A stretch of 64,000 bases of DNA from Pseudarthrobacter oxydans (GTDB lineage Bacteria; Actinomycetota; Actinomycetes; Actinomycetales; Micrococcaceae), in NCBI RefSeq assembly GCF_034258515.1, contig NZ_CP139438.1, positions 4,154,001 through 4,218,000 on the forward strand, given 5' to 3'. The translations under genes were made by a program, and so were the position numbers. Below the pieces are notes generated by a model that saw only the letters and a program-made list of their open reading frames with translations, did not search any database and had not been told where the DNA came from. This document shows positions 7,843 to 16,931 of the stretch, piece by piece. The stretch's first letter is position 1; every line of letters begins with the position of its first letter.

Positions 7843-10800
7843 CTAGATCAGGGCGTCCGAGAGGTGGTTGGGCGTTCCGAACCGGTGGGCGGTGATGCTG
7901 ACGGCCTGCTCGTGCAGGAAGGGCAGCAGTTCCACGCGGCCGGCTTCGGTGACCGGGTGGGCATAGATTGCCAGGTCGGGACGGCCGCCCGTGGCCTTGG
8001 CAAGGCCTGCCGCATCGCCGCCGATGAGGCGGACCCGTGCGCCGGAAAGCTTCCCCGCCGCGGCGAGCCGGCCCGCGGAAGCCAGCCATTCGGCGTCGGA
8101 CTCCACCATCACTTCGATGTCCAGCGCGGTGAGCACCGGGCGCAGCTGGACGGGAAGTTCGACGGCGGAGGACACCGTGAGCGCAGAACCCGCCAGCACA
8201 CCGGCTGCCACAGTCCGTACCAGGTGGCCCAGCGGCGCGCCTTCGGACAGGCGGACCGTCACGGGCAGGCTGCGGTAGCGGAAGATGTTGCGCTCCGCGC
8301 TGAGGCCGGAGACGTCCTTCGCTGTGCCGAACTCCTCCGTCCACGCCTGGGCGTCGGACGCCAGGGCCCGCTGCACGGACTCGAGCTCGGCGGGCTGCAG
8401 GGCAGCGCCGGCAGTGTTGAGGATGCGCCGCACGCCGGGGTGGGTGACAGCGGCATTCGCCGAGGCCGTGGCGGGCGCCCAATCGCCGAGCCCTGCCAGG
8501 TAGTTGGGCCCGCCAGCCTTGGTGCCTGCGCCAACGGCGGACTTCTTCCACCCGCCGAACGGCTGGCGCTGCACGATGGCGCCGGTGATGCCTCGGTTCA
8601 CGTACAGGTTTCCGGCCTGGATGCTGTCCAGCCAGACGCCCAGTTCCCCGGAGTTCAGGGAGTGCAGGCCTGCGGTGAGGCCGTACTCGATCTGGTTCTG
8701 GATGGCGATGGCTTCCTCAAGGGTGTCGGCGGTCATTATGCCCAGGACCGGTCCGAAGAATTCGGTCAGGTGGAAGTAGGAGCCGCGCTTGACGCCGTAG
8801 CGCACACCCGGGCTCCAGAGCCGGCCGGTGTTGTCCAGCTTTTTCGGTTCCACGGCCCAGTTCTCGCCCTCGCCCAGGGTGGTGAGGGCGTTGAGGAGCT
8901 TGCCCTTGGCGGGTTCGATGATCGGGCCCATCTGGCTGGTGGGGTCCTCGGGGTAGCCCACCTTGAGGGAGGTCACGGCGTCGATGAGCTGGTTGTGGAA
9001 CCGCTTGGACTTGGCGACCGATCCCACCAGGATCACCAGCGACGCGGCCGAGCACTTCTGGCCGGCGTGCCCGAACGCGGAGTACGCCACGTCCTTGGCT
9101 GCCAGGTCCAGGTCCGCGCTGGGGGTGACGATGATGGCGTTCTTGCCGCTCGTCTCGGCCAGCAGCGGCAGGTCCTGGCGGAAGGACCGGAACAGTTCGG
9201 CGGTCTCGTAGCCGCCGGTGAGGATCACGCGGTCCACGGCCGGGTGGCTGATGAGCTGCTTGCCCAGTTCCCGCTCGCCCAGCTGCACCATGGTCAGGAC
9301 GTCCTTCGGGACGCCTGCCTCCCAGAGGGCTTCGACCATGACGGCGCCGCTGCGGGCGGCCTGCTTGGCAGGCTTGATCACGACGGCGGAGCCGGCGGCG
9401 AGTGCCGCGAGGGTGGACCCGGCGGGGATGGCAACCGGGAAGTTCCATGGCGGGGTTACGACGGTGAGCTTCGCCGGGACGAACGTGGCGCCGTCGACCG
9501 CGTCCAGCTTGCGTGCGGACTCGGCGTAGTAGTGGGCAAAGTCCACGGCTTCGCTGACCTCGGGGTCGCCCTGGTCAATGGTCTTGCCGGTTTCGCTGGC
9601 CATGACCTCAAGCAGGTCGGCGCGGCGCGCCTCCAGGACGTCGCCGGCGCGGTGCAGGATTTCGGCGCGCTCGGCGCCGGACAGGGCACCCCAGGCCTTG
9701 CCCTTCTCCACGGCGGCCTGGATGGCGCCGTTCAAGGTTGCTTCGTCATTGATGAAGGCGGCTTTCACGGAGGCGTTGCCCAGGGTGGAGGACGGGACGC
9801 GGTCCAGGATGGCCCGGCCCCAGTCGCGGTTGGCGGGCAGGGACGGGTCCGTGTCCGGGGTGTTCTCGAAGTGGTCGTGCGGCCTGGGGACGGGCGGCAG
9901 GCTCCGGTTCTGCTTTCGGTTGGGCGCCGGGACACGGTTGTCCAGTTCGGCGAGGGAGGCGAGGAAGCGCTGCTTCTCGCGCTCGAACAGGACTTCATTC
10001 TTGTCCAGCTCGAACACGGCGGACATGAAGTTGTCCTGGCTGGCGCCCTCTTCGAGGCGGCGGATCAGGTAGGCAATGGCGACGTCGAACTCGGCCGGGT
10101 GCACCACCGGCGTGTAGAGCAGCAGGGAGCCGACGTCCTTCTTGACGGCTTCGGCCTGGCCCTGGGCCATGCCCAAGAGCATTTCGAACTCGATACTCTG
10201 CTGTGCGCTATCCGCGATGCCGCGCTGCTTGGCAAGGAGCCAGGCGAAGGCGATGTCGAACAGGTTGTGGCCGGCCACGCCGATCCGGATGTTCTTGATC
10301 CGCTCGGGGTGCAGGGAGTAGTTGATGACGCGCTTGTAGCTGGTGTCCGAGTCCTGCTTGCTGCCCCAGGTTGCCAGCGGCCAGTCGTGCAGGGAGGATT
10401 CCACCTGCTCCATGGGCAGGTTTGCGCCCTTGACCACACGCACCTTGATGGCGGCGCCGCCGTTGGCACGCCGTTCAGCCGCCCAGTCCTGCAGCCGGAT
10501 CATCGCGGACAGGGCATCCGGGAGGTAGGCCTGGAGCACAATGCCCGCTTCCAGGTCCTTGAATTCGGGCTTGTCCAGGATCCTGGTGAAGACCGCGATG
10601 GTCATGTCCAGGTCCTTGTACTCCTCCATGTCGAGGTTGATGAACTTGGCTTTGGGAAACGAAGCTGCGCGGGTGAACAGCGGGGTGAGCTTTTCCACCA
10701 CGTGCTCCACGGCTTCGTCGAAGGCCCAGGCGGAGTGCGGGGCAACGGTGGAGGAGACCTTGATGGAGACGTAGTCGACGTCGGGGCGCGCCAGCAGGGC

Positions 10801-11349
10801 GTGCGTTCCTTCGAGCCGGCGGGAGGCCTCGTGCTCGCCAAGGACAGCCTCGCCGAGGAGGTTGACGTTGAGCTTGATGCCGTCCTTGCGGATCTTGGCA
10901 ATCGCGGGCCCGAGCTTGGCGTCGGTGGCGTCAACGATCAGGTGGCCCACCATTTCGCGCAGGACCTTGCGGGCAATGGGGATGACCACCTGCGGCATGA
11001 CCGGAGCCATGGTTCCGCCCAGCGCTACGGCGCTGCGCATGTACCAGGGCAGGAACGCGGGGACCTTGGGCGCCAGTGCCGCGAGGTTGCGGGCGGCAAC
11101 GTTCAGGTCCTCGGGGCGGACCACGCCGTCCACGAAGCCAACGGTGAATTCCAGGCCGTTGGGGTCCTTCAGGACGCCGGCAAGCTGCTGGGCCGAAGCG
11201 TCCACGGGCACCTTCGAGGCCTCGGTCAGCCAGTGGCGGACCAGCGCCACGGCGTCGGCTGCCAGGGCCTTGGCCTGGGGCACGTCGACGTCGACGGTCC
11301 GGGGCGCAGTTCCGGCGGCAGCTGCGGGTTCCATTGCAATGTGGGTCAT
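7843..11349 (-). CDS. putA: bifunctional proline dehydrogenase / L-glutamate gamma-semialdehyde dehydrogenase
   Basis: 1168 residues from the ATG giving MTHIAMEPAAAAG; the frame extends to 11439, but that part runs through a probable operator and lacks a ribosome binding site. The N-terminal half is an FAD proline dehydrogenase barrel, with YLPDALSAMIRLQDWAAERR and RVVKGANLPMEQVE around residues 280-330. The C-terminal half is an aldehyde dehydrogenase: VTPPWNFPVAIPAGS, ILTGGYETAELF, AETSGKNAIIV and the catalytic cysteine in GQKCSAAS. The enzyme oxidises proline to glutamate via pyrroline-5-carboxylate and probably associates with the membrane. No N-terminal ribbon-helix-helix domain is present, so it is not self-regulated like E. 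coli PutA. A conserved element upstream links it to the neighbouring permease and LysR gene. Confidence 0.95.
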   Translation of the reverse strand: MTHIAMEPAAAAGTAPRTVDVDVPQAKALAADAVALVRHWLTEASKVPVDASAQQLAGVLKDPNGLEFTVGFVDGVVRPEDLNVAARNLAALAPKVPAFLPWYMRSAVALGGTMAPVMPQVVIPIARKVLREMVGHLIVDATDAKLGPAIAKIRKDGIKLNVNLLGEAVLGEHEASRRLEGTHALLARPDVDYVSIKVSSTVAPHSAWAFDEAVEHVVEKLTPLFTRAASFPKAKFINLDMEEYKDLDMTIAVFTRILDKPEFKDLEAGIVLQAYLPDALSAMIRLQDWAAERRANGGAAIKVRVVKGANLPMEQVESSLHDWPLATWGSKQDSDTSYKRVINYSLHPERIKNIRIGVAGHNLFDIAFAWLLAKQRGIADSAQQSIEFEMLLGMAQGQAEAVKKDVGSLLLYTPVVHPAEFDVAIAYLIRRLEEGASQDNFMSAVFELDKNEVLFEREKQRFLASLAELDNRVPAPNRKQNRSLPPVPRPHDHFENTPDTDPSLPANRDWGRAILDRVPSSTLGNASVKAAFINDEATLNGAIQAAVEKGKAWGALSGAERAEILHRAGDVLEARRADLLEVMASETGKTIDQGDPEVSEAVDFAHYYAESARKLDAVDGATFVPAKLTVVTPPWNFPVAIPAGSTLAALAAGSAVVIKPAKQAARSGAVMVEALWEAGVPKDVLTMVQLGERELGKQLISHPAVDRVILTGGYETAELFRSFRQDLPLLAETSGKNAIIVTPSADLDLAAKDVAYSAFGHAGQKCSAASLVILVGSVAKSKRFHNQLIDAVTSLKVGYPEDPTSQMGPIIEPAKGKLLNALTTLGEGENWAVEPKKLDNTGRLWSPGVRYGVKRGSYFHLTEFFGPVLGIMTADTLEEAIAIQNQIEYGLTAGLHSLNSGELGVWLDSIQAGNLYVNRGITGAIVQRQPFGGWKKSAVGAGTKAGGPNYLAGLGDWAPATASANAAVTHPGVRRILNTAGAALQPAELESVQRALASDAQAWTEEFGTAKDVSGLSAERNIFRYRSLPVTVRLSEGAPLGHLVRTVAAGVLAGSALTVSSAVELPVQLRPVLTALDIEVMVESDAEWLASAGRLAAAGKLSGARVRLIGGDAAGLAKATGGRPDLAIYAHPVTEAGRVELLPFLHEQAVSITAHRFGTPNHLSDALI

Positions 11350-11414
11350 TGTTTTCCCGATCTTTCTGGGGTTCAAGGAGGTCTTATCAACCAGTATGAG
11401 CTTCCAGTCACATA

Positions 11415-11451
11415 AGATAAAGCGATCTTTTCTAAGCAATACCGGTTAGAA
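11415..11451. promoter_or_regulatory. conserved 37-bp element upstream of putA (copy 1)
   Basis: The stretch begins AGATAAAG, continues with GA, then TTCTAA, and ends in GTTAGAA. TTCTAA-N10-TTAGAA is a perfect inverted repeat. The same blocks at the same spacing recur at 13225-13261 upstream of the permease, with roughly two thirds of positions identical, while the surrounding sequence differs. It lies about 65 bases before the putA start. This is the likely binding site of the LysR regulator encoded at 13279. Confidence 0.7.
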
Positions 11452-11523
11452 AAAATGAACCATTGAACCCGGCAGGATTGCCCTTCCCCCACCGGCCCGT
11501 CCCTCACGCGGCGAACCGTACTT

Positions 11524-11660
11524 GCCACCCTCTCTCACTTAATGCGGGAAAAACCGAAACGCTCTATCACCCTCCACAGGAAGGTGATAGAGCGTCCGGG
11601 GTTTAGCGACGTTAAGTGAGAGAGCGTCCGTGTTTAAGCGACGTTAAGTGATAGAGCGTC
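11524..11660. repeat. inverted pair of 32-bp periodic repeats
   Basis: On the right arm, GTGATAGAGCGT, GTGAGAGAGCGT and GTGATAGAGCGT start at 11584, 11616 and 11648, exactly 32 bases apart, with GCGACGTTAA closing each full unit. On the left arm the complement of the same unit (ending TCTCTCACTTAA and GCTCTATCAC) has the same 32-base spacing. The two arms meet in a 13-bp perfect hairpin, ACGCTCTATCACC at 11559-11571 with its complement at 11583-11595. The permease stop codon lies inside the last partial unit. No open reading frame covers the block. Confidence 0.8.
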
Positions 11661-13122
11661 AGCCGACGGGCCGGTGCATCTCCACAATCTCCTCATGCCG
11701 GGGGCTGTCGGGATTCATCAGCGAGTTCTTCTTGCCATAGAAGAAGTAGATGGCAAGGCCGATGACGAGCCAGACGCCGAACCGCGCCCACGTTTCCCAG
11801 TGCAGCTGGAACATCAGGAATGCGGAGGCCAGCACGCCGAAGGCCGGGACGAGCGGCATGAACGGGAGGCGGAACGCGCGCGGGGCATCGGGCTTCTTGT
11901 AGCGGAACACGATGACCGAGAAACAGACGACGACGAACGCCGCCAGGATGCCGATGTTGGTCAGGTCGGCGACTGCCTTGATCGGGAACACGCCCGCCAG
12001 GAGCGCGGAGGCGACGCCCGCGATCCAGGTCACGCGCTGCGGCGTGCCGTGCCGGTCGGTCTTGGAGAACCAGCCGGGCAGCAGCCCGTCGCGGCTCATG
12101 GAGAACCAGACGCGGGTAACGCCGAGCAGGAACGTCAGCATCACGGTGAGGATGGACAGCACCGCGAAGACGGAAATGATGGTGGCAATGACCGGCAGCC
12201 CCACACCGGTGAAGGCTGACGCGAACCCGGCCTTCGGGTCGATGTCCTTGTAGTTCTGCATGCCCGTGAGGACCAGGGTGGCTGCCACATAGAGCAGCAT
12301 GGCGATGATGAGCGACAGGATGATGGCCTTGGGCATGTGCTTCTTGCCGTCGGTGGCTTCCTCCGCTGCGGTACTCATGGCGTCGTAGCCGAAGACCGCG
12401 AAGAATACGGTGGCGGAACCGGCAAGAACCGGGCCGAAGCCGGACGGCATGAACGGGTTGTAGTTGTTGGTGTCGATGTAGAAGACACCAAGGCCGATGA
12501 TGAAGAGGATCAGGACCACCTTGATGGCCACTGCCACCAGTTCGAACCGGCCGAACGCCTTGGTTCCGCGCGACAGGATCCAGGTCACGATCAGGCAGAC
12601 CACGATGGCGGGGATGTTGACGATTCCGCCCTTGCCCTCATCCGGGGTGGATGTCATCCAGACCGGCATGTGGATGCCGATTCCGGAGAGGAAGGCATCA
12701 AAGTAGCCGGAGATGCCGATGGCCACCACGGCCACAATGGCGATGTATTCCAGCAGCAGGTCCCATCCGATGAACCAGCCGATGATCTCGCCCAAGGCCA
12801 CGTACCCGTAGGTGTAGGCGGACCCGGCGCGCGGAATCATGCCCGCGAACTCTGCGTAGGACAGTGCTGCCGCTGCCGACGCGAGGCCGGCAATCAGGAA
12901 CGAAATCAGCACCGCGGGCCCCACCCCGGGTGTGGTTTCGCTACCGGCGGCCACCAGCCCCGCGAGGGAGAAGATGCCGACGCCGATAATGCCGCCAACG
13001 CCGATGGCCGTCAGCTGCCAAAGCCCGAGTGACTTAAAGAGGCCACTATGTTTGTTCTCTTCTTCAATGTCGTCAATCGGCTTGCGCCGCATGATCGACT
13101 GGGTCATGTCTCGTGTGCTCAT
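11659..13122 (-). CDS. APC-superfamily amino acid permease (cationic amino acid transporter-like)
   Basis: 487 residues from ATG (MSTRDMTQSIMRRKPIDD) with a strong AGGAG six bases upstream. About 12 transmembrane helices are visible; helix 1 carries the AIGVGGIIGVGIFSLAG glycine motif of APC transporters, followed by SYAEFAGMIPRAGSAYTYGY, the CAT/YfnA-type signature. It imports an amino acid with protons. Its position between putA and a LysR gene, and the shared 37-bp upstream element, suggest a substrate feeding PutA (proline or an amino acid converted to it), though sequence alone suggests a cationic one. It is transcribed in the same direction as putA, 309 bases separating the coding regions. 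Confidence 0.85.
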   Translation of the reverse strand: MSTRDMTQSIMRRKPIDDIEEENKHSGLFKSLGLWQLTAIGVGGIIGVGIFSLAGLVAAGSETTPGVGPAVLISFLIAGLASAAAALSYAEFAGMIPRAGSAYTYGYVALGEIIGWFIGWDLLLEYIAIVAVVAIGISGYFDAFLSGIGIHMPVWMTSTPDEGKGGIVNIPAIVVCLIVTWILSRGTKAFGRFELVAVAIKVVLILFIIGLGVFYIDTNNYNPFMPSGFGPVLAGSATVFFAVFGYDAMSTAAEEATDGKKHMPKAIILSLIIAMLLYVAATLVLTGMQNYKDIDPKAGFASAFTGVGLPVIATIISVFAVLSILTVMLTFLLGVTRVWFSMSRDGLLPGWFSKTDRHGTPQRVTWIAGVASALLAGVFPIKAVADLTNIGILAAFVVVCFSVIVFRYKKPDAPRAFRLPFMPLVPAFGVLASAFLMFQLHWETWARFGVWLVIGLAIYFFYGKKNSLMNPDSPRHEEIVEMHRPVG

Positions 13123-13224
13123 CAGGAACTCCTGCTTGGGGGGGTGCGACCCCGCCACGGCGCGCGAAAAATCGCTTGTGACGGGGGTAACTCGGTCCCA
13201 ACAGTATGCAAGGGGGCTTGCATT

Positions 13225-13261
13225 AGATAAAGTGACTACTTCTAACCTATATTCGTTAGTT
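13225..13261. promoter_or_regulatory. conserved 37-bp element upstream of permease and LysR gene (copy 2)
   Basis: Second copy of the element described upstream of putA, with AGATAAAG, GA, TTCTAA and GTTAG at identical spacing. CTAAC-N7-GTTAG is a perfect inverted repeat here. It lies about 100 bases before the permease start and ends 17 bases before the start of the divergent LysR gene, consistent with control of the permease and autoregulation. Confidence 0.7.
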
Positions 13262-13278
13262 TCGGTAAGGATTTCCTC

Positions 13279-14193
13279 ATGCTTGACGTACGCCGGCTGC
13301 GCCTGCTCCGGGAATTGAGCATCCGGGGGACGCTCGCGGAGGTGGCCGAAGCACTCCAGTACAGCCCGTCGTCAGTCTCCCAGCAGCTGGCGCTCCTGGA
13401 AAAGGAAGTGGGCGTGGAGCTGCTGCGCAAGACGGGACGCCGGGTGCAGCTCACCCCGCAGGCGGAGGTCCTGGTGGCCCACACCGCAAGCCTGCTGCAG
13501 ACCATGGAACAGGCCGAGGCGGACCTTGCAGCGTCCCTGACCACCGTGACCGGCACAGTGCGGATCGCAGTGTTCCAGTCGGCCGCGCTGGCGCTCATGC
13601 CCGAGACCCTGACGCGCATGGCCAGTACGTATCCCGAAGTGCGCATCGAGATGATCCAGCGTGAGCCGGAAACGGCGCTGCACGAGACGTGGGCACGCGA
13701 CTTCGACCTTGTCATCGCCGAGCAGTACCCCGGACACGCCGCCCCGCGCTATCCCGAACTGGACCGCGTCAAGCTCACCACCGACGCCATCCGGCTCGCC
13801 GTTCCCCCCGCGTCCGACGGCGGTCCCGCCATCTCCTCGATCGAGGACACCGCGGAACTCGCCTGGGTCATGGAACCACGCGGGGCGGCATCCCGCCACT
13901 GGGCCGAGCAGGCCTGCCGGAGCGCGGGGTTCGAGCCCGACGTGCGTTTTGAAACCGCGGACCTTCAGGCACAGATCCGCCTCATCGAGTCCGGGAACGC
14001 CGTGGCGCTGATGCCGGACCTGGTGTGGACTGGGCGCGGCACCACCGCCCGGCTCCTTGACCTGCCAGGTAAGCCGCACCGCACGGTGTTCACCTCCGTC
14101 CGCCGCTCCAGCGCCCAGCGGCCCGCGATCCTCGCCGCGCGGGAGACCCTTGCGGCGACCGCAGCGGCCGTGGCACAGCACGACGGCGGGTGA
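13279..14193 (+). CDS. LysR-family regulator of the proline/amino-acid block
   Basis: 304 residues from ATG with AAGGA upstream. The winged helix-turn-helix is at residues 1-60 (MLDVRRLRLLRELSIRGTLAEVAEALQYSPSSVSQQLALLEKE) and the co-inducer domain at about 90-290. It is divergent from the permease, and the conserved element lies directly in front of it. The inference that it controls both the permease and putA rests on the duplicated element; binding is not shown. A 12-bp hairpin overlaps its stop codon. Confidence 0.88.
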   Translation: MLDVRRLRLLRELSIRGTLAEVAEALQYSPSSVSQQLALLEKEVGVELLRKTGRRVQLTPQAEVLVAHTASLLQTMEQAEADLAASLTTVTGTVRIAVFQSAALALMPETLTRMASTYPEVRIEMIQREPETALHETWARDFDLVIAEQYPGHAAPRYPELDRVKLTTDAIRLAVPPASDGGPAISSIEDTAELAWVMEPRGAASRHWAEQACRSAGFEPDVRFETADLQAQIRLIESGNAVALMPDLVWTGRGTTARLLDLPGKPHRTVFTSVRRSSAQRPAILAARETLAATAAAVAQHDGG

Positions 14194-14209
14194 CCGGCCG
14201 CCGTCGTGC
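14178..14209 (+). terminator. hairpin overlapping the LysR stop codon
   Basis: GCACGACGGCGG and its exact complement form a 12-bp stem with an 8-base loop that contains the TGA stop. There is no clear T run after it, so termination efficiency is uncertain. Confidence 0.6.
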
Positions 14210-14345
14210 GTGGCCTTCCAGCGTGTCCGTCCAGGGGTACCGGCCAGCGCAACGACGGGCTCCGTCACTGCGCAGGAGCCGCCCCGGCGTCACTGTTCCC
14301 TGCGTCACTGCGCCGGCGGGCCCCCAACGCTAGACTGATGCCGTT

Positions 14346-14771
14346 ATGAATCGCACAATGTTCAAGTCCAAAATCCACCGGGCCACCGTCACGCACGCCG
14401 ACCTGCACTACGTAGGGTCGGTCACCGTTGACCTGGACCTGCTCGAGGCCGCCGACATCCTTCCCGGCGAGCTCGTCTCCATCGTGGATGTGACCAACGG
14501 CTCGCGGCTTGAGACCTACACCATCGCCGGCGAGCGCGGCTCGGGCGTGATCGGCATCAACGGTGCAGCGGCGCACCTCATGCACGAGAACGACGTCGTC
14601 ATCCTGATCACCTACGCCCAGATGACCACCGAAGAGGCCAAGGCCTATGAACCGCGGGTGGTCCACGTGGATGAAAACAATCGGGTGATCCAGCTGGGCA
14701 ATGACCCGGCCGAGGGCCTCACGCCGGGAATGATGCGGCCCCCTTTCGCTCTTAACAACGCCACCCTGTAA
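14346..14771 (+). CDS. panD: aspartate 1-decarboxylase (proenzyme)
   Basis: 141 residues, the normal size. [29 protein letters not shown] contains the self-processing Gly-Ser site (YVGS, near residue 27); the Ser becomes the pyruvoyl cofactor. THADLHY, GSRLETY and GINGAAAHL are the other family blocks. It converts aspartate to beta-alanine for pantothenate and CoA synthesis. No panB or panC is nearby. A second possible start is the ATG giving MFKSKIHRA four codons later. Confidence 0.97.
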   Translation: MNRTMFKSKIHRATVTHADLHYVGSVTVDLDLLEAADILPGELVSIVDVTNGSRLETYTIAGERGSGVIGINGAAAHLMHENDVVILITYAQMTTEEAKAYEPRVVHVDENNRVIQLGNDPAEGLTPGMMRPPFALNNATL

Positions 14772-14837
14772 CCGGAGAGTGCTTTCCGGCAGACCGCTCC
14801 CCCGCACCCCCCGGGCTGATCCCCTGCGGATTGTCCC

Positions 14838-15764
14838 TTGCTAGGGGTACTCGCCGGGTTCTTTGTGGTCTGGTGCATCATCCTGGTGGGCTGGTTCGTG
14901 GGCCGGCAGAAAATCCTGGGCGACAACGCCCGGCAGGTCCTCAGCTCCCTCACCTTCTTTGTGGCCAGCCCGGCCCTGCTTTTCGAAACGCTGAGCAAAG
15001 CCCGCCTCGCCGAGGTTTTCGCGGCGCCACTGCTGGTCGCTGCGGTCTCGGCAGTGGCCACCGCGGCCATCTTCTTCGCCATCGCCAGGTTCTGGCTCAA
15101 ACGCTCGCTGCCCGAGTCCCTGATGTCCTCCATGGCCGCGTCACTGGTGAACTCCGCCAACCTGGGCATCCCCATCGCGGTGTACGTCCTGGGCGACGCA
15201 AGCTACGTGGCGCCGCTGCTCATCTTCCAGCTCGCCTTCTTCACGCCGCTGTTCCTGATGCTCCTGGATTCAAGCACCAGCTCCCACCGCACCACGCCGC
15301 TGAACTTCATCGTGATGATCCTCCGGAACCCCATGATCGTGGGTTCGGCCCTGGGCCTGGCCGTGGCCGGGACGGGCTGGCAGGTCCCGCAACTGGTGAT
15401 GGAGCCCATCCACCTGATCGGCGGTGCGGCGATTCCGGCCATGCTGATCGCTTTTGGCATGAGCCTGAACGGCACCCGCCCGCTCCAGGCCTCGGCCTGC
15501 CGGCGCCTGGACACGCTGCTGGCCAGCGGCTTCAAGCTGGCCGCCCAGCCCGCGCTGGCCTATCTCTTTGCCCGGTTCGCGCTGGGGCTTGAAGGCCATG
15601 TCCTGTTCGCCGTGGTGGTCACCGCCGCCCTGCCCACAGCGCAGAATGTTTTTGTGGCTGCCAGCCGGTACAAGACCGGCCTCACCGTGGCGAAAGACAC
15701 CGTGCTGATCACAACCGTTGTGGCCGTGCCGGCGATGATCGGCGTGGCACTGCTGCTGACCTGA
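14838..15764 (+). CDS. AEC-family transporter (auxin efflux carrier type)
   Basis: 308 residues from a TTG start; about ten transmembrane helices in two bundles, each beginning with an FVASPALLFETL or SANLGIPIAVYVLGD type segment, the typical conserved asparagine- and proline-broken helices of AEC transporters. Bacterial members export or exchange organic acids such as malate. The next gene starts 18 bases downstream with its own GGAGG, so the two are probably cotranscribed. Substrate unknown. Confidence 0.85.
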   Translation: MLGVLAGFFVVWCIILVGWFVGRQKILGDNARQVLSSLTFFVASPALLFETLSKARLAEVFAAPLLVAAVSAVATAAIFFAIARFWLKRSLPESLMSSMAASLVNSANLGIPIAVYVLGDASYVAPLLIFQLAFFTPLFLMLLDSSTSSHRTTPLNFIVMILRNPMIVGSALGLAVAGTGWQVPQLVMEPIHLIGGAAIPAMLIAFGMSLNGTRPLQASACRRLDTLLASGFKLAAQPALAYLFARFALGLEGHVLFAVVVTAALPTAQNVFVAASRYKTGLTVAKDTVLITTVVAVPAMIGVALLLT

Positions 15765-15782
15765 CCCGAGTTTGGAGGGCTG

Positions 15783-16925
15783 ATGAATACTGTTCTGGAC
15801 ACCGTGGTGATCGGCGGCGGCGCCATGGGCTCGGCCGCCGCGTGGGCGCTGTCCCGCCGGGGCCGGCATGTGACTTTGGTGGAGCAGTTCGGGCCGGGGC
15901 ACAAGATCGGGGCCTCGCACGGCACCACCCGCAACCTGAACCTCGGTTACCACCGCCCCGAATATGTGGCCATGCTGGCAGAGGGGCTGGCCCTGTGGGA
16001 TGAGCTTGAGCAGGAAAGCGGTGAGACGCTGCTGGCGCGGACGGGCGTTGTGAACCACGGCCCCGACCCCCGGCTTCCGGACATCGCCGAGGCATTGACG
16101 CAGGCGGGCATCCGCGCGGAGCTCCTGTCCCCGGCGGAGGCCGGGGAGCGCTGGCGCGGGATCCGCTTCGACCAGCAGGCACTGCACATGCCCGACGGCG
16201 GCCAGCTCAACCCCGAAGCGGCGCTTCCTGCATTCCAGCGCCTCGCCGCAGCCCGCGGCGCCGAGATCCGGCACCACACCAAGGTGGTGGACCTGCAGGT
16301 GATGGACGACGGCGTCCGGCTGGGCCTGGAGTCCGGCGCCGGCATCGAGGTGGTCACCGCTGCGCAGGTTGTGGTCACGGCCGGCGGCTGGACGGACAAG
16401 CTCCTGGGCCCGATGTTCAGCAACAGCACCAGTACGGGGCTGCAGATTGCCAGGCTGCGGGTCACGCAGGAGCAGCCGGCGCACTTCCGGGTGGCGGACG
16501 CGGGCGCAGTGTGGCCCGGCTTCAACCACTGCCCCGGCACCGGGGCGGACTACCAGGGCTGGTATTCCCCCGTGTACGGCATGGAGACGCCCGGCGAAGG
16601 GATCAAGGCCGGCTGGCACGGAGTGGGACCGCTCGTTGATCCTGACCGGCGCTCCTTCCAGCCCGAACCCCGGCAGCTCGCCGCCCTGCAGGACTACGCG
16701 CGGACGTGGCTGCCCGGGGTGGACGCCGATTCCTTCGAGGCCATCAGCTGCACCTACACCACCACCCCGGACGAGGACTTTATCCTGGACCGGATCGGCC
16801 CCGTGGTGATCGGCGCCGGGTTCTCCGGGCATGGGTTCAAGTTCACCCCGGTGATTGGCCGCATCCTCGCCGACCTCGCCACCGGCACCCGTCCGGCGCC
16901 GGAGATCTTCCGCGCTTCCCGCTAA
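15783..16925 (+). CDS. FAD-dependent amine oxidase, sarcosine oxidase / N-methyltryptophan oxidase family
   Basis: 380 residues from ATG with GGAGG upstream. The N-terminal dinucleotide site is VVIGGGAMGSAAAWALSRRG (residues 8-27), followed by VTLVEQ. The ASHGTTRNLNLGYH segment near residue 47 is the conserved region beside the flavin in monomeric sarcosine oxidase and SolA. The usual covalent-flavin cysteine near the C-terminus is not clearly present: CTYTTTPDEDFILD near 325 supplies the YTxTPDxxFxxD motif and contains one candidate Cys, while FSGHGFKFTPVIGRILADL closes the domain. It oxidises a secondary or N-methylated amino acid and releases hydrogen peroxide. It is convergent with the next gene, six bases apart. 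Confidence 0.85.
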   Translation: MNTVLDTVVIGGGAMGSAAAWALSRRGRHVTLVEQFGPGHKIGASHGTTRNLNLGYHRPEYVAMLAEGLALWDELEQESGETLLARTGVVNHGPDPRLPDIAEALTQAGIRAELLSPAEAGERWRGIRFDQQALHMPDGGQLNPEAALPAFQRLAAARGAEIRHHTKVVDLQVMDDGVRLGLESGAGIEVVTAAQVVVTAGGWTDKLLGPMFSNSTSTGLQIARLRVTQEQPAHFRVADAGAVWPGFNHCPGTGADYQGWYSPVYGMETPGEGIKAGWHGVGPLVDPDRRSFQPEPRQLAALQDYARTWLPGVDADSFEAISCTYTTTPDEDFILDRIGPVVIGAGFSGHGFKFTPVIGRILADLATGTRPAPEIFRASR

Positions 16926-16931
16926 AAGCGC

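Noticed and set aside
7810..11415. A 1201-residue open frame on the plus strand opposite putA
   Set aside because: It is the complement of the putA frame in GC-rich DNA; it has no recognisable domain, and putA is well supported on the other strand.
11350..11439. Extended N-terminus of PutA
   Set aside because: It would translate through the putative operator, and the ATG at 11349 fits the family start better.
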